NCBI RefSeq assembly: GCF_900094585.1
Contig: NZ_FMAG01000005.1
Coordinates: forward strand, 372,001-436,000
Reading direction: 5' to 3'
Length of the DNA stretch: 64,000 bases
Source: Martinezella multihospitum
GTDB lineage: Bacteria; Pseudomonadota; Alphaproteobacteria; Rhizobiales; Rhizobiaceae
Shown here: positions 43,684-53,280 of the stretch, piece after piece
Position numbering within the stretch: position 1 is the stretch's first letter
Layout of the letters: each line of letters opens with the position of its first letter
Notes under the pieces: generated by a model
What the model was told of the DNA's origin: nothing
The model's database searches: none
Seen by the model: only the letters and a program-made list of their open reading frames with translations
Program-made: the position numbers and the translations under genes

Positions 43684-44096
43684 TCATTCGTCTTGATTTA
43701 CGTCGCCAACAAGTCGCATCAATGCAGACAGGCCCTTCACACCGCCACCAACCAGGCAGAAGATCGTGCGCCAAACCTCGGACGGCACGGCCTCGCGCGT
43801 GATGCCGTGAACCAATACATAGCCAGCAACGGCGGCAGGCGCGGCGAAAACAAGCGCCACGGCGAGACGCAGGATCGGTGGGCGCACCGCCATGAACAGG
43901 ACGATCAGCAGACCATAGGTGACAGCGCCTGCCACCAGTCCGACCAATCCCGCACCGATCAGGCCGGAACCGGAGGCTTAGGCCCAACGCGCCACCTCCA
44001 CACCGAGCATGAGGGCAGCGCATATATGGCTAGCGTATAGGCCAGGACGCATAGACCGGCGAGCAGCGCGATGACCATCAACGTGAACACAATCAT
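43684..44096 (-). pseudogene. Decayed ICE membrane-protein gene (frameshift plus nonsense)
   Basis: A strong AGGAGG site and ATG at 44096 start MIVFTLMVIALLAGLCVLAY. After YALP the frame breaks: one missing base in CCCTCATG (expected CCC TTC ATG) would restore MLGVEVARWA. An in-frame TAA (43978-43980) stands where Tyr is expected. The rest, ASGSGLIGAGLVGLVAGAVT to the stop at 43684, is open and ends with a conserved-looking soluble tail (VPSEVWRTIFCLVGGG). Repaired, it would be a 137-residue membrane protein of a type I recall from rhizobial ICEs, function unknown. Confidence 0.7.
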
Positions 44097-44110
44097 CGCA
44101 AGTTCCTCCT

Positions 44111-44177
44111 GAACCGATGAGGGCGACGGTCATCGGTTCGGTCGCGCGGGGTCGCCCCCCGCGCGACCGCGTTTTTT
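44111..44177 (+). terminator. Tandem perfect hairpins with T6 run, plus strand
   Basis: GAACCGATGA-N9-TCATCGGTTC (44111-44139) is followed by the 12-bp stem GGTCGCGCGGGG/CCCCGCGCGACC (44140-44168) and GCG plus six T residues (44172-44177). It may end transcripts coming from the SIR2-like gene. The layout resembles 40236-40317. Confidence 0.65.
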
Positions 44178-44183
44178 CTGAGG

Positions 44184-44226
44184 GTCGAAAACAGGAAGGC
44201 CGGGACCGCTTGCACGATCCCGGCCC
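44184..44226 (-). terminator. Intrinsic terminator of the ParB-like gene
   Basis: On the minus strand, right after the stop codon, an 8-bp stem GGCCGGGA/TCCCGGCC (44198-44225, loop 12) is followed by TTCCTGTTTTC. Confidence 0.6.
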
Positions 44227-44231
44227 GGTTC

Positions 44232-46274
44232 TCACTCGGCGGCTTGCAGATAGGCGTCGGCTTCCGGCTCGGCGGCAGGCTGTGCGGTGCGCAGCACGGT
44301 CGGCAGCCAGCCGGTTCCGGCCAAAAGCTGTTCGGCGGCCTGCGCCATCTCCGGCTTCTTCAAGCCCGCGATCCGCTCGGCGGCTTCATCGCTGACCGCT
44401 TCCCGCACGGCGGCGAGGATATGCGCCTTGGTGACGCGACCAAGATAGGTCTGGCCGGTCGGGGTCCAGTGCGCCGTCATGTCCAGCATTGTCGCCGTCG
44501 CCAGCTTCTCTGCTGTCGCGCGCGCATTCGGCTTCTGTTCCCACTGAACCTTGACAGCATTGATGGTCAGCGATGCGCAATGCGCGAGCAAGGCCATGAG
44601 GCTCGCATGGTCCAGACCGGCGACGAAGGCCCACAGGTCCGCCACGTCGCGGGGCATATCCGATGCCCAATCGGCATGACGATCCGCCAGCGCCTTCGCG
44701 GCGGGCGTGTCCTCGATACCGTCCGCATGAGAAGCGAGATAGGCGCTGGTCAACCGGATTTCGAGGCAGGATGCTTCCCCACCACGATAGAAGGTTTGCG
44801 CCGCCAGTGCATGAACCACGGCCACAAGTGCGATATCCGGCTGCTCGCCAAGGGCGAGGTGAAGGCCAAGGGTGCGATGGGCGGTCAGATCGCGGATGAG
44901 AAGGTCCGACAGCGGCTTTCCCGCATCCCCGGCGTCCTCTTCCTCGGTCTCGAGCGCGGAATCTGCCCGCTCGTCTTCGTTTCCCTCGTCCCCGACGATC
45001 TCCCCATCCTCGTTGACGGTCACGCCATCCACTCCATAGGTGGCGCCTTCCGCTGCCTCCGGCTCCGGCGCTTCGTCCTCGGCGCGCATGAAACCACGCT
45101 CGATGCGGGCCGTGCCATCATGGTTGAGGATGACGAACACGCCGCCGCGTGCGATTTCATCGGCGTCATAGGCGTGGCGCTTGGCGTCGATCCGCTCGAT
45201 CTCGGCTTCAAGCTCCGCAAGCCGCTGATCCACCTCGTCGGGAAGGTCCACGTCCGCGTCCTGCCATTCCGCCGACAGGCGCTCCAATTCCTCCTGTGCG
45301 GCGTCGTAGGCGACGGCGTCTTCTTCCGACAAATTCACCGGATGCGGATAGCTGCGGCGCAAGCCGTGGGCATGGGGATAATCGATGTGAGCAGCGCTCC
45401 ACTTCCACCCTTCTGCCGCCTGCACCTCGGCGGCGATGTCTTCCAGCTTTCCGACGACAAGCCGGTCGAGCAACACGGCGTCCTCGAAATAGCCGCCCCG
45501 ATCCTCGGTGAAGAGGTCGCGGATGATCGTGCCGCCTGCCTCCGCATAGGCGTCCACCCCGACGAAACGCGCTCGCCGTTCGGTCGCCTCCACGTTCGCC
45601 TTGGTCAGATCACGCCGGATAGTCGCGGGTTCGCGGTTCCACGACAGGTTATCGAAAACCTGTTCCTGCCGGTCATGATCCTCGGTGATGGCAAAGGCCG
45701 TCAACTGATCCAGCGACAAGCCGCCATCCCGATAGACCTGCATCAGCTTCGGGCTGACCGCGCCAAGGCGAAGCCGTTGCTTCACGACATGGGCAGAAAC
45801 CCCAAACCGGGCGGCGATCTCTTCGGCGCCCCATCCGCGATTGTCCGCCAACTCCCGGAACCGCTCGAACTGGTCGGCGGGGTGCATCGCCTCGCGGGTG
45901 ACGTTCTCGTCAAGGCTGATTTCCGCCGCGTCGTTCTCGGTATCCAGAACGCAGCGGATCGGTTCAGACTTCTTGATCTGCTTGCGCTTCACACGCAACA
46001 ACTGCGCGAGCCTCCGGCCTTCACCGATGGTCACGAAATAGCTGCCGGTCGGTTCGCCCTCCGCGTTCGTCTCCGGCTCTACCACCAGATTTTGGAGCAT
46101 CCCCTTGGCCGCGATGCTGGCTGACAGCGCTTCGATATGAGCTTCGCTGTGCGGGGTCTTGCGGGCATTACGTGGCGACTTCTTCAACTTGTTCAGCGGC
46201 ACGAACAGGACCGCGCCGTTCTCGGTGGCGGGAACTTCGGAAACCGTGGCGGTCGTTTCGATGGTGTTGGTCAT
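44232..46274 (-). CDS. ParB/Srx-domain protein, plasmid-type ParB-like
   Basis: A 680-residue protein. The N-terminal ParB nuclease-like domain (about 25-130) contains PLNKLKKSPRNARKTP and TIGEGRRLAQLL. A ParB HTH follows (GWGAEEIAARFGVSAHVVKQ, then RLRLGAVSPKLMQVYRDGGL). The long acidic middle (about 330-470) and the helical C-terminus (LHLALGEQPDIALVAVVHAL) are typical of the large ParB-like proteins of alphaproteobacterial plasmids and ICEs. No ParA gene is in the window. The leader repeat copy 2 covers its start region, suggesting shared control with DUF932. Confidence 0.9.
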   Translation of the reverse strand: MTNTIETTATVSEVPATENGAVLFVPLNKLKKSPRNARKTPHSEAHIEALSASIAAKGMLQNLVVEPETNAEGEPTGSYFVTIGEGRRLAQLLRVKRKQIKKSEPIRCVLDTENDAAEISLDENVTREAMHPADQFERFRELADNRGWGAEEIAARFGVSAHVVKQRLRLGAVSPKLMQVYRDGGLSLDQLTAFAITEDHDRQEQVFDNLSWNREPATIRRDLTKANVEATERRARFVGVDAYAEAGGTIIRDLFTEDRGGYFEDAVLLDRLVVGKLEDIAAEVQAAEGWKWSAAHIDYPHAHGLRRSYPHPVNLSEEDAVAYDAAQEELERLSAEWQDADVDLPDEVDQRLAELEAEIERIDAKRHAYDADEIARGGVFVILNHDGTARIERGFMRAEDEAPEPEAAEGATYGVDGVTVNEDGEIVGDEGNEDERADSALETEEEDAGDAGKPLSDLLIRDLTAHRTLGLHLALGEQPDIALVAVVHALAAQTFYRGGEASCLEIRLTSAYLASHADGIEDTPAAKALADRHADWASDMPRDVADLWAFVAGLDHASLMALLAHCASLTINAVKVQWEQKPNARATAEKLATATMLDMTAHWTPTGQTYLGRVTKAHILAAVREAVSDEAAERIAGLKKPEMAQAAEQLLAGTGWLPTVLRTAQPAAEPEADAYLQAAE

Positions 46275-46582
46275 GGTTTTGATCCTCATAGGCTTGGGTT
46301 GGAGCGCAGCGCTGCGCTGCAACCCTGGCCGTCGCCGAGACCGGGGGGGTGCAAGGAGCAAGGGCGGACGGGACGGAGGGGATCACCCGGCCTGCACGGA
46401 ACGGCGGAACGACGTGGAGGAAGGCTGGGGATACCGTCCCGGCTGAGCGTCAGCGATCCCTTGCGCCGCGCTAGGGGGAGACCCCCAAGCAACCTGCCCG
46501 GCGTGAGCGCCAGCGGGAGCCGGGCACGAGGACCGGATCGGGATGGGCAAAGCTGCAAAACCTGAAAACGGCAAATCCTGAT
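46271..46582 (-). repeat. 312-bp leader repeat, copy 2 (upstream of the ParB-like gene)
   Basis: Partner of 41219-41533 (see there). The 16-bp palindrome lies at 46303-46318, again 29 nt before the start codon at 46274. The sequence between the palindrome and ATG is identical in both copies apart from one base next to the ATG. Confidence 0.85.
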
Positions 46583-46755
46583 CTCCGCGGGCTTCGCGGC
46601 GGGTTTTGAGCGCTTACCCGTTCATGGGAAATCTCCATGACGGGCGCCGGAAAGGCTCTTTCCCTGATCGCGATCTTTACGTTACCAATTTGCGGGCCAT
46701 TGACTCCCAATTTGCCGAGGCAGATAGTCTCAATCTGCTGAATCTTGGAGCTGGC

Positions 46756-47985
46756 ATGTACGAACGGTTTGTAGAACGGCGGGCGGAAGAGGCCCTCGCG
46801 GATACGCCCGTGGTCCTGATCGTGGGGCCGCGCCGTGCCGGCAAGACCACGCTCGTCCGCAAGATGGGCGAGACTGGTCGAACCTATATCACGCTGGACG
46901 ATCAGACGGTTCTCGCAGCCGCGCAATCCGATCCGGCCGGTTTCATCCGTGGGCTGGATCAAGCCATCATCGACGAAATCCAGCGCGCCCCTGACCTACT
47001 GCTGGCCATAAAGAAGACGGTCGATGAGGATTATCGGCCAGGACGATTCCTGCTGACGGGATCAGCGAACGTCCTGACCCTGCCACGGATCGCGGACAGC
47101 TTGGCCGGACGGATGGAAACCATCCAGATGTTGCCGCTGGCCAAGGCCGAAGTCGAAGGCCGGACGCCTATATTTCTCGAACAGCTCTTTGAGGGCAAGC
47201 TCCAGAGTCAGCGGAACGCCGTCGTCGGCGACGATCTGGTCCAACTCGTTCTTCTAGGGGGCTTTCCCGAAGCCATCAGCCGTGACACCGAGCGACGGCG
47301 CCAAGACTGGCTGCGCTCCTATCTCACATCGATTCTGACGCGCGATCTGCGCGACATTGCCGATGTGGAGAAACTGACCGAGCTGCCGAAATTCGTGCGG
47401 CTACTGGCGGAGCACTCAGGCCAGTTGGTCAATTATTCTCAGTTCGCAGCCGGGATCGGCGTCACCCATAAGACCGGACAGCGCTATGTCGGGCTACTAG
47501 AACAGGTCTTTCTGGTCACAACGGTGCAACCTTGGTTCACCAATGCCCTGAAGCGTATCGCCAAGACACCCAAGCTGCACTTCCTCGATTCCGGCCTGTT
47601 AGCGACTGTGCGTGGTCTGACGTTCGACAGGGTGAAGGCCGATCGCGCGACATTTGGCGCGCTTCTGGAGAGCTTCGTGTTCTCTGAGGTGCTGAAGCTG
47701 GTGAGCGCCTCGGATCTGCGGCTGACACCCCATCATTTCCGGGATCGCGACATGCGCGAGGTCGATATCGTGCTGGAACGGGACGACAGCATGATCGTCG
47801 GGATCGAGGTGAAGGCCAGCGCCACGGTCAAAGCTAGTGATTTTGGAGGGCTGCGTGCCTTGGCCGAGGCCTGCGGGGATCGCTTCGCCTTCGGTGTGGT
47901 CCTCTACGACAGCGCGGACGTCGTGCCATTCGGCGACAAGCTGGTGGCAGCGCCTCTGTCATGTTTGTGGAGCGCCGCGGCATGA
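46756..47985 (+). CDS. AAA+ ATPase with DUF4143 domain
   Basis: A 409-residue ATPase. Walker A VGPRRAGKTTLVRKMG near residue 25, Walker B IIDEIQRAPDLLLAIK near 75 and sensor-like RFLLTGSANVL near 100 are followed by a C-terminal DUF4143/nuclease-like domain. That domain has HFLDSGLLATVRG, LLESFVFSEVLKL and REVDIVLERDD...VGIEVKASATV, the last being a PD-(D/E)xK-like core. The ATG at 46756 has GGAG upstream. It is divergent from the ParB gene and 121 nt before the helicase operon. It may be part of the defence cassette or an independent passenger. Confidence 0.85.
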   Translation: MYERFVERRAEEALADTPVVLIVGPRRAGKTTLVRKMGETGRTYITLDDQTVLAAAQSDPAGFIRGLDQAIIDEIQRAPDLLLAIKKTVDEDYRPGRFLLTGSANVLTLPRIADSLAGRMETIQMLPLAKAEVEGRTPIFLEQLFEGKLQSQRNAVVGDDLVQLVLLGGFPEAISRDTERRRQDWLRSYLTSILTRDLRDIADVEKLTELPKFVRLLAEHSGQLVNYSQFAAGIGVTHKTGQRYVGLLEQVFLVTTVQPWFTNALKRIAKTPKLHFLDSGLLATVRGLTFDRVKADRATFGALLESFVFSEVLKLVSASDLRLTPHHFRDRDMREVDIVLERDDSMIVGIEVKASATVKASDFGGLRALAEACGDRFAFGVVLYDSADVVPFGDKLVAAPLSCLWSAAA

Positions 47986-48106
47986 AAATTCGCGAAAAAC
48001 CGGAAGAACAAAAAATCCGACGACCAATGCTCTTGCGACAGTCGCCGTTCGGAAAGTCTGTGAAGCATCGATATATATTAAGCGTTTTGGTGGAGCATCT
48101 CGGCCA

Positions 48107-51100
48107 ATGAAAGCTTTTCAGTTCAATCACAGGCTTATCGATTCATACGCTCGCTTCTCGCGGTCATTTAGCACTGTCCGATCCGATGATCTGAAAGCTG
48201 AAATTGACCGGAAATATGATAACGGTCATTTCTGGCCCGATACTTTGCTATCTATTAATCCTCGCTTTCTTAAGGGGGCTACGGCAGATGAGCTAGTTGC
48301 TTCGGGTGATCTCGATGAAGCGACTGGTAAAATATTCCGATTTGGGCCAACGCCGCTACGGTTTCACCGCCACCAAACCCAAGCGATCGCCAAAGCTCGC
48401 GCGGGGAAAAGCTACGTAGTCACGACAGGAACAGGCTCGGGTAAATCGCTCTGCTTTTTCGTGCCGGTCGTCGACTCGATTGTTCGCGCTCGGAAAGCTG
48501 GGAAGCCTCGCAAGACCAGTGCGATCATCGTTTATCCGATGAACGCACTGGCCAATAGTCAGATGAACGAGATCGAGAAGTTCATCTCGCAATCCGGGCT
48601 GCCGAACGAATCCAAGCCGGTGGTGCGGCGCTATACCGGGCAGGAAACCCAGGAGGAACGACAGCAGATCGCCGACAATCCGCCGGATATTCTGCTCACC
48701 AACTTTATGATGGCTGAACTTCTCCTGACGCGACAGGACAGTCTCGACACGAAAGTCATTGAGAACGCAAGCGGCCTAGACTTCATCGTTCTCGACGAAC
48801 TCCACACTTATCGTGGTCGTCAGGGCGCCGACGTGGCCGTTCTCGTCCGGCGCCTTCGCAATCGCTGCACACCGGACAAGGCACCGATCTGCATTGGCAC
48901 ATCGGCTACCATGGCAAGCGAGGGGTCAGACGCCAATAAAGCCCAAGCCGTAGCGGATGTTGCATCCCGCCTTTTCGGAGTCACCATCGGGCCGGACTCT
49001 GTCATCGATGAATCTCTGGAACGCGCGACGGATGACCGGCTGAAGCTGGATGACGTGCGTTCGAAACTGACTTCCGTGCTTACATCTCCAATGCCGGATG
49101 CCTTGACTGACGAGGTGCTAAAAAAGCACCCCTTGGCGGTATGGACCGAATTGGCGATCGGTCTGGATGATGGTCAGGAACTGAAGCGCAAGAAGCCAAT
49201 TCCATTCGGGGAAGCGGTGGAACTTCTATCACAAGATAGCGGCACGGAGACTGAAACCTGCCGGCGCTATTTTGAGGCATTTCTGACCCATATCAGCCTG
49301 CCGGAAGCCGATCGAGGCGGTCAGGGAGCCGGCGCATTCCTAGCATTTAAGCTCCATCAGTTCATATCAGGCGCAGGCGAAATCTTCGTCACATTGACCG
49401 AGAAGCCCAGAAACGTGCTCTTTGAGGGGCAACTAGAAGATCCTGGCGCGCCGGGACATCGTCTTTATCCCACGCGCTTCTGCCGGGGGTGTGGGCATGA
49501 GGTTCACGTTGTCACCAGAACGGATGATGCCTCAGGCGTTCTATTCGTTCCCAGAAACATCGACGACGCCCCCCTCGACGATCAGGAAACTGACACTGCC
49601 GGCTATCTTATCTCTGACGGTGACGGCGACCCCGACTACATCTTCACGGGTGAGGTAGAAACCTATCCCGAAGATTGGCGCGAAGAGCGTCACGGGATTG
49701 AGCGCCTGCGGGCGAACAGAAAGGGACGAGTGCCGCAACAGTTCTCGGTCGCCCCCGATGGCCGCCCCGCGTCAACGGGCAAAGCCTTCTGGTTCATCCC
49801 CGGCAAATTCGGCTTTTGTCCCTGCTGCCTCGACCAGCCGCACCCCAGCATGAGAGAACGCAGCAAGCTTGCGGGCCTGTCGGGCGAAGGACGCAGCTCT
49901 GCCACGACTCTGCTGGTTTCGACGGCTCTGGAATGGATGAACGGCCACAATAGCGGCGTTCCCAAAGAGAAGCGAAAGCTCCTTGGCTTCACCGATAACC
50001 GGCAGGATGCCGCGCTTCAGGCAGGTCATTTCAACGACTTCCTGTTCGTCAGCCTACTACGTGGCGCGATCCTACGCGCCGTCTTGGATGCTGGTAATGA
50101 TGGGATAACGGAAGACGAATTTGGTCTGAAAGTGGTCAAAGCGCTCGACTTTACCGCGAGCAACAGGGAAGCCCGCATCCATTGGATGTTGGATGCAGAA
50201 GCGGGAGCCGTGGTTCGCGAAGACGCGCAGCGATCCCTCGCAAAAGTCCTTGCTCACAGACTCTGGACAGATTTGCGGCGCGGATGGCGCTACACGAACC
50301 CCAGTCTCTCCGTCCTCAAGCTGATCGATGTTTCGTTCATCGGCCTCGATGAGGTCGCGGAGGATTCCGAGCGCCTCGGGGCAATCCTGCCAGCCTTGAC
50401 CACGCTGAGCGTTTCGCAGCGGAAAGAAATACTGAAAACGCTTCTGGGCGCCATGCTCGATGGCCTGGCAGTAGGAACCGAGGCGCTTGACCTAACTGTC
50501 CTCGATACCGTCGCACAGAAGTCTCGAAATCTCCTGCGCACACCCTGGTCCATCGACGCGAAGGAAAACCCAAGGAGCCGTACAACCCTGTTTCTTCAGG
50601 CTCCGGGTAAGGACCGGGTGGGACTTCGGGAAGAGCAAACGATCGTTCGTGCCGGGCATAATTCCCGTATCGGCCGCCTGATTAATCGCAGGGACGTTTT
50701 CGGAACAAAGCTCGGCAAAGACGACTATCTGACGGTCTTGACTGGCCTGATGGAGCTTTTGGCCCGCGAGGGGCTGGTGTCGCGGGTTGACATAGAGGCG
50801 GACTTGCAAGGATGGCGCCTGTCACCATCGACCGTTCGGATCGTCCCTGGTGAGGCCGTCCGGTCTGGCGCGGCCAAAGGAAATCGCTATTTCCACGATC
50901 TCTATCATCAGATTGCCGCTGATCTGAAAGCCGGTGGAAGCGGCTTTTGGGGGCTTGAGGGTCGTGAGCATACAGCGCAGGTTTCTCAAAGACAGCGCGA
51001 ATGGCGCGAATGGCGTTTCAGATACGAAAAGGAAGACCGGGAAAACCTCGCCCAGAACGCCGCCGAACTCAATGCGGTGGGGGAGTCAGACCAGTTCCTG

Positions 51101-53275
51101 CCGGCTCTCTTCTGCTCTCCGACCATGGAGCTTGGCGTCGATATTTCGGCGCTCAATGCCGTCTATCTGCGCAATGTGCCGCCGACGCCGGCGAACTATG
51201 CCCAGCGCGCTGGTCGCGCCGGCCGTTCCGGACAGGCCGCCGTCATCGTGACCTATTGCGCTGCTCAATCACCGCATGACCAGTATTTCTTCGAACGGCG
51301 CAATGAGATGGTGGCCGGCGTCGTTCGCCCCCCTGCGCTCGACATCACAAACGAAGAGCTTGTGCGTTCACACCTGCACGCCATTTGGCTCGCTGAGGCG
51401 AAACTCGCCCTCTCGCCGGACATCCCAGAAATCCTCGATCTGACAGGGGCCGGCTATCCGTTGAAGCAGGAGGTTCACGACATCATCGATCCGCCCGCAC
51501 TCGTTATGGCGGCACATGCGCCGATGAAGCGAGTGCTTGATCAAATTCTTGCATCCGTGGATGGCCGAAAACCAGCTTGGATGAGTGATCCCGACGATTT
51601 CGTGTCTGCCGTCGCTCAGCGTGCGCCCGAGGACTTTGATCGAGCCTTCGACCGTTGGCGCGAACTCTACAATTCCGCTCGAACGCAATTGATGGAAGCC
51701 AATGCGCGCTCCGAGATCACGGGGCTTTCCGGCGCAGATCGTCGTCGTATCAAAGCGGCGCAGATGCAGGCGAGCGACCAGATCACCATTCTGGAACAAG
51801 GCAAGGCCTCGAACGGATCGGACTTCTATTCCTATCGCTATCTTGCGACCGAAGGCTTCTTACCGGGCTACAATTTCCCGCGCCTGCCTCTCTATGCTTT
51901 TATCCCTGGCGAGGGCAAAGCGGGTTCATTCCTCCAGCGCGCCCGTTTCCTGGCCATTTCGGAATTTGGGCCACGCAGCCTGATCTATCATGAGGGGCGT
52001 GCCTACCGAGTCATGAAGGCGAAACTGCCGCCGGAAGTCCGGACGGGGGATGGGGCTGAACTGGCCACGAAAGACATCTTTATATGCTCGAACTGCGGCG
52101 CCTGCCATGACGGAGAGGTTGAACGGTGCCACGCCTGCAATGCGCCGATGGCGGGCGAAGTGCCGGTACAGAGAACCCTCCGCATCGACAATGTGGAAGC
52201 GGCCCCGGCCGAGCGGATCACGGCGAACGACGAAGAGCGTGTCCGGCAGGGCTTCGACATACAGACCGTCTTTTCCTGGCCGAAACGGGACGGTCGCACG
52301 CAAGTCACCGAGGCCGACTTCCGCTGTGAGGACGTCTCGATCCTCAATCTCCAATATGCGAACAGCGCCGAGATCAGCCGTATCAATAAGGGTCTGAAAC
52401 GACGCGCCAATCAAACCGTCTTCGGCTTTCACATCGATCCGCGTAACGGCTATTGGGCGAAGTCGGATGACGAAGATCCCGATGTCGATGTGCCGCCGGA
52501 TGTGGTGAGGCCGGTTCGGATCGTCCCCATCGTGCGTGACCGTAAGAACGCGCTGCTCTTCCGTTTCAACAATCCTGCCGACTACGCGCCCGAGACCATT
52601 GCGACGGTCCAACATGCTCTCATGAGAGGCGTCGAGATTGTCTTCCAGTTGGAGGAAGGCGAGATTCTCGGTGAGCCGCTCCCCGCCCGCGACAATCGCC
52701 GCGCTGTCCTGGCCTACGAAGCCACGGAAGGCGGAGCAGGCGTACTGAGCCGTCTGATCGAGGATTCCCAGGCGCTCGGGAAAGTCGCTCGGGCAGCACT
52801 GATCCTGATGCATTTTGATAGGGTCGATGAGGCCATCGTAGCAGGCAATGCCAAGCTGCTCGTCAATCACGATGAGGAGTCATGCGTTCGAGGCTGCTAC
52901 CGATGCCTGCTTTCCTATTTCAATCAACCCGATCACGAGTTGATCAACCGCACGCACGAGGAAGCCAAACAGATGCTGGTCGATCTCGCGCGAGGCCGGG
53001 TCGTTCTTGCCTCGGCGGATCAGACGGTAGGACGTGGGGAATGGGTGGAGGCCTTCAAGAAGGCGGGACTTCCTGTCCCGGATAGTTCGGCTATAAAATT
53101 TTCCGATCAGGAAATGGGTTTCGCATGGCGCAGCCATTTCATCGCCGCTTGCACCGTTCCCTTGAGAGAATCAACACGCCATGAAGCGGAGGCCAAGGGC
53201 TGGACGCTGTTTGAGTTACCAGAAGCCGTCACTGCGGGCATGCCCGACGCGATGCGTTCGATGTTCGGGGAATAG
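48107..53275 (+). CDS. DEAD/DEAH helicase with C-terminal DUF1998 (MZB) domain, DrmA/DruE-like
   Basis: A 1722-residue superfamily 2 helicase. Q/I motifs lie at RFHRHQTQAIAKARAGKS...TTGTGSGKS near residue 107, DEAH variant VLDELHTYRGRQGADV near 229, motif III GTSATMAS, and motif VI QRAGRAGRSG near 1032. Cysteine pairs suggest zinc sites (FCRGCGHEV, FCPCCLD, CSNCGACHDGEVERCHACNA). The C-terminal MZB domain has the four-Cys pattern ESCVRGCYRCLLSYFNQ near 1590. The ATG at 48107 is used rather than an earlier in-frame one because GGAG precedes it. First gene of the five-gene operon; translation of the next gene starts within a few bases of its stop. Confidence 0.92.
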   Translation: MKAFQFNHRLIDSYARFSRSFSTVRSDDLKAEIDRKYDNGHFWPDTLLSINPRFLKGATADELVASGDLDEATGKIFRFGPTPLRFHRHQTQAIAKARAGKSYVVTTGTGSGKSLCFFVPVVDSIVRARKAGKPRKTSAIIVYPMNALANSQMNEIEKFISQSGLPNESKPVVRRYTGQETQEERQQIADNPPDILLTNFMMAELLLTRQDSLDTKVIENASGLDFIVLDELHTYRGRQGADVAVLVRRLRNRCTPDKAPICIGTSATMASEGSDANKAQAVADVASRLFGVTIGPDSVIDESLERATDDRLKLDDVRSKLTSVLTSPMPDALTDEVLKKHPLAVWTELAIGLDDGQELKRKKPIPFGEAVELLSQDSGTETETCRRYFEAFLTHISLPEADRGGQGAGAFLAFKLHQFISGAGEIFVTLTEKPRNVLFEGQLEDPGAPGHRLYPTRFCRGCGHEVHVVTRTDDASGVLFVPRNIDDAPLDDQETDTAGYLISDGDGDPDYIFTGEVETYPEDWREERHGIERLRANRKGRVPQQFSVAPDGRPASTGKAFWFIPGKFGFCPCCLDQPHPSMRERSKLAGLSGEGRSSATTLLVSTALEWMNGHNSGVPKEKRKLLGFTDNRQDAALQAGHFNDFLFVSLLRGAILRAVLDAGNDGITEDEFGLKVVKALDFTASNREARIHWMLDAEAGAVVREDAQRSLAKVLAHRLWTDLRRGWRYTNPSLSVLKLIDVSFIGLDEVAEDSERLGAILPALTTLSVSQRKEILKTLLGAMLDGLAVGTEALDLTVLDTVAQKSRNLLRTPWSIDAKENPRSRTTLFLQAPGKDRVGLREEQTIVRAGHNSRIGRLINRRDVFGTKLGKDDYLTVLTGLMELLAREGLVSRVDIEADLQGWRLSPSTVRIVPGEAVRSGAAKGNRYFHDLYHQIAADLKAGGSGFWGLEGREHTAQVSQRQREWREWRFRYEKEDRENLAQNAAELNAVGESDQFLPALFCSPTMELGVDISALNAVYLRNVPPTPANYAQRAGRAGRSGQAAVIVTYCAAQSPHDQYFFERRNEMVAGVVRPPALDITNEELVRSHLHAIWLAEAKLALSPDIPEILDLTGAGYPLKQEVHDIIDPPALVMAAHAPMKRVLDQILASVDGRKPAWMSDPDDFVSAVAQRAPEDFDRAFDRWRELYNSARTQLMEANARSEITGLSGADRRRIKAAQMQASDQITILEQGKASNGSDFYSYRYLATEGFLPGYNFPRLPLYAFIPGEGKAGSFLQRARFLAISEFGPRSLIYHEGRAYRVMKAKLPPEVRTGDGAELATKDIFICSNCGACHDGEVERCHACNAPMAGEVPVQRTLRIDNVEAAPAERITANDEERVRQGFDIQTVFSWPKRDGRTQVTEADFRCEDVSILNLQYANSAEISRINKGLKRRANQTVFGFHIDPRNGYWAKSDDEDPDVDVPPDVVRPVRIVPIVRDRKNALLFRFNNPADYAPETIATVQHALMRGVEIVFQLEEGEILGEPLPARDNRRAVLAYEATEGGAGVLSRLIEDSQALGKVARAALILMHFDRVDEAIVAGNAKLLVNHDEESCVRGCYRCLLSYFNQPDHELINRTHEEAKQMLVDLARGRVVLASADQTVGRGEWVEAFKKAGLPVPDSSAIKFSDQEMGFAWRSHFIAACTVPLRESTRHEAEAKGWTLFELPEAVTAGMPDAMRSMFGE

Positions 53276-53280
53276 AAGTG

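Noticed and set aside
41521..46590. ATCCTGA motifs at 41526, 42462 and 46575 as RP4-like nic sites
   Set aside because: They match the TATCCTG core only partly and coincide with the leader repeats; no flanking oriT-type inverted repeat is seen and the relaxase is more than 10 kb away.
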